Shown: piece by piece, positions 62,001 through 64,000 of the stretch
Position numbering within the stretch: the first letter of the stretch is position 1
How the letters are laid out: each line of letters starts with the position of its first letter
NCBI GenBank assembly: GCA_030247885.1
Contig: JAPDRO010000008.1
Coordinates: forward strand, 496,001 to 560,000
Reading direction: 5' to 3'
DNA from: Taxawa tesnikishii (nom. ined.)
Taxonomy: Eukaryota; Ascomycota; Dothideomycetes; Dothideales
Length of the DNA stretch: 64,000 nt
The notes under the pieces: generated by a model
Seen by the model: the letters and a program-made list of their open reading frames with translations, nothing else
What the model was told of the DNA's origin: nothing
The model's database searches: none
Made by a program: the position numbers and the translations under genes

Positions 62001-62553
62001 TTGCTTGCACAGACACAGTCAAGGCAAAGACCCCGTTTTTACGCTCTGGGTCAGGGCTCAGTTAACTGCGGGAAGACCAAAAACGCTCCCAACGGCCAGA
62101 CACGCGCCATCCATCGCCCAAGCACCTTTCGCACGCACAAGAACCTGACGCTTCCTCCTCAAGCTTTACTGCTGAACCCGGAACACACCAAAGCCGTTTG
62201 GACAGAGCCCCGCGTGTCTCATCTCTCCACGTCTACTTCCTGCTTCTGACTGACTGACTGACTGACTGACTGTTGTCGTTGCCCGTTCGTTGCAGTCTTG
62301 ACTGACGACAACAACAACAATCTCCAACTGCAACCCGTCTTTCGTTTGCATCCCGCTGCAGCTTACCTACCGCATGCCGCATCGTCCAACGGCCGAGTAA
62401 ACACACCCACGCTTCTCCAACATTTCTCAAAATTCACCACCCGAGCAACAAACTGCTACTTGAAGTCGCCGTGGACTCGACCCAACTCGAACCATTCACT
62501 TCTGATTCATAACTCTTTCTGGCCTCGCTTCACCTGGACAATCGACCAGCATC
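59059..62553. other. 3.5-kb stretch without recognisable genes
   Basis: Only short frames, none resembling a family; composition ordinary. The last 600 bases are the leader of the next gene, with a GACT microsatellite. Confidence 0.45.
62246..62272. repeat. (GACT)n microsatellite
   Basis: Six to seven GACT units about 290 bases before the next start codon. Confidence 0.85.
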
Positions 62554-64000
62554 ATGGCCAACCACGATCCATCGCACTCACGCTCCGGCTCGGCCGACTC
62601 GGGCTCTTCTCACGGTGCTTCCTACCAGTTGATCCTGGACCACATTCTTTCGTATCCCGGAACCTACGAGATGCCCCTCAGGACCATGTACACGCTGAAC
62701 TGTGCTCCGCGAGCTCAACCTCTTCCCTCGCCGGCCCGCAATGGTAGCCCTCCTTCGAGCCCGGGTTACTCGCCAACATCTCCCGGCTCCCCTTGGAAGG
62801 GCAACGGTGCTACTCAGCAATTCGCTTCGTCCCTAATGTCTCAACTGTCTCAAATGCCAAATCAACCCACTTCCCTTCCGCCGAGCTTCATCACGTCTTT
62901 CGTCATGAAGTGCTTCGCAGCCGACCTTACCCTTGTGGATTTCCCCAGTCTCTGACTGGGTTAGACTACCTCAAGGATCTTGAGACACGGAGAAGAAGAG
63001 AGATCGCATCGGCGCTCAACCGTCTAGGAATCCGGCGCGAGACTCTTGGTACAGCAGAAGACGAGCTTACTCAACATTATCCCGGCGTTCTCTCTTGGTT
63101 CAAATCCCTCGAGGACAAGGAACGCAAAGTTGAAGCACTGTACACGCAGCTCTACGTTGGACTACGGAGATGGGTATGCTTTGTCGTCACTGATAGGCTT
63201 CCGAAATTTTCTAACGCAGCTCCAGATCCTCATCAACGAACTCTCACTCACGCCCTTCAACAAGCACAACTGCGTTGCCATGCTTAACACTCTCTACCCA
63301 CCTGCAATTTCTTCGCAACCAACCTCGAAGCTAACTCCTACCATCCTAAAGCGTCAACGCGATGGCTTCTTCAAGTACATCCAGGGCGTGGAGAAGAGCG
63401 GCACCAGGGTTCTAGTCAACCTTATGCAACAAGGCAAGAAGCCGACCGACAAGAATGGCTGGGCTGCTGTGCGTGGCACACTGGAAACGTATCTTCAGGT
63501 AGCTAATAGCATCATTGCGGAATGCGCGGAGATTGTCGACATCGACGACGTCACAATCACTGCGAACACCACGAAGAGGAACGGTCGCAAGGTGGACTCC
63601 GGTATGAGCTTCAGCTCAACAGAGAGTCGGCCTTCCACCAGCAGCAGTAGCAGCAATGTCGGCAACAGCGAGAAGCCAGCACGGGAGCTACGCTCGAAGA
63701 GATCCATGAACATCGCTCGCACCGGCAGCACGCTGGAGAAGATCGCCCGGGAGCTTAGAAACATCGGCCGCAGCAAGACTGAGGTGAACGAGATGGTGCC
63801 TCCCACTGCGGAAGTCAAGGCTGCCGACAACAAATCCATTTCTGAGGCAACCGGAGAAAAACAAGAGGCTTGCGCAAGATCCGCAGCCTAGGTGCCTTGA
63901 GCAACCTTCGCTCGGGCAACTCCAGTTCCAGTTCCCTGCAATCAAAGGTCAACAGACAAGGCAGCGAAACACCAGCGTTCAATGTTGACGAGATGAGACG
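62554..64000 (+). CDS. Conserved fungal protein of unknown function (partial, 3' end missing)
   Basis: Starts MANHDPSHSRSGS; two exons so far (62554-63173, 63220 to the edge) with a 46-nt intron (GTATGC donor, CTAAC branch, GCAG acceptor). The N-terminal region SYQLILDHILSYPGTYEMPL, RTMYTLNCAPR and the helical part LTGLDYLKDLETRRRREIA, then LINELSLTPFNKHNCVAMLN, are familiar from filamentous fungi but carry no function I know. The C-terminal part is Ser-rich with basic patches and looks regulatory. Two single-base losses are inferred: the C-run at 62943-62946 (LVDFP, then QSLTGLDYL) and the A-run at 63857-63861 (GEK, then TRGLRKIRSLGALSNL, open to the end of the window). Confidence 0.72.

Overview
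This window is nuclear DNA from a filamentous ascomycete (Pezizomycotina, most likely Dothideomycetes). The evidence is many short spliceosomal introns (about 45-65 nt, with GT...CTAAC/CTGAC...CAG), a Zn2Cys6 regulator, an OCH1-type mannosyltransferase, an Rco1-type PHD protein and a ROM2-type Rho GEF. One AT-rich island looks like RIP-mutated repeat.

Layout. 0-13 kb: a partial conserved protein (DUF7357 type) runs off the left edge. Then come NASP/Hif1 histone chaperone and DNA polymerase epsilon subunit B (DPB2), which share a 238-bp divergent promoter carrying two ACGCGT boxes, a CCC2/ATP7-type copper ATPase and a chromodomain protein. 13-19 kb: an AT-rich island, a short-chain dehydrogenase and 4.7 kb with no recognisable gene. 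19-33 kb: SCOC-like coiled-coil protein, sorting nexin SNX4/ATG24, a cytochrome P450, a small secreted protein, a small CxxC protein, a Zn2Cys6 transcription factor and a CCDC97-like protein. 33-50 kb: vacuolar ATPase proteolipid c, ROM2, OCH1-like mannosyltransferase, SYF2 and SMC3; the last two share a divergent promoter with three ACGCGT boxes. 50-64 kb: an Rco1-like two-PHD protein, PA2G4/CDB4-like M24 protein, an endonuclease/exonuclease/phosphatase protein, a three-gene tRNA cluster (Asn, His, Ile), a 3.5-kb gene-poor stretch and a conserved fungal protein cut by the right edge. Most genes are housekeeping genes for S phase and chromatin (NASP, DPB2, SMC3, Rco1, chromodomain), membrane and secretion (VMA3, OCH1, SNX4, SCOC, CCC2), splicing (SYF2) and cell-wall signalling (ROM2).

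The most unusual signal is in the tRNA cluster. A complete tRNA-Ile(AAT) is split in its D-loop by 54 nt with every hallmark of a spliceosomal intron (GTGCGT donor, CTAAT branch site, pyrimidine-rich CAG acceptor). The neighbouring tRNA-His(GTG) is split between acceptor stem and D-arm by 49 nt with the same hallmarks (GTTAGT, GCTAAC, CAG), and also has an ordinary anticodon-loop intron. Removing these inserts restores complete cloverleaves. mRNA-type introns inside Pol III tRNA genes would be very unusual.

A second pattern concerns sequence quality. About fifteen conserved reading frames lose exactly one base, mostly in short homopolymers, and never gain one. This looks like systematic under-calling in the assembly rather than gene decay, because long genes such as SMC3, ROM2 and DPB2 are intact. 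Coding spans below are given end to end with introns included.
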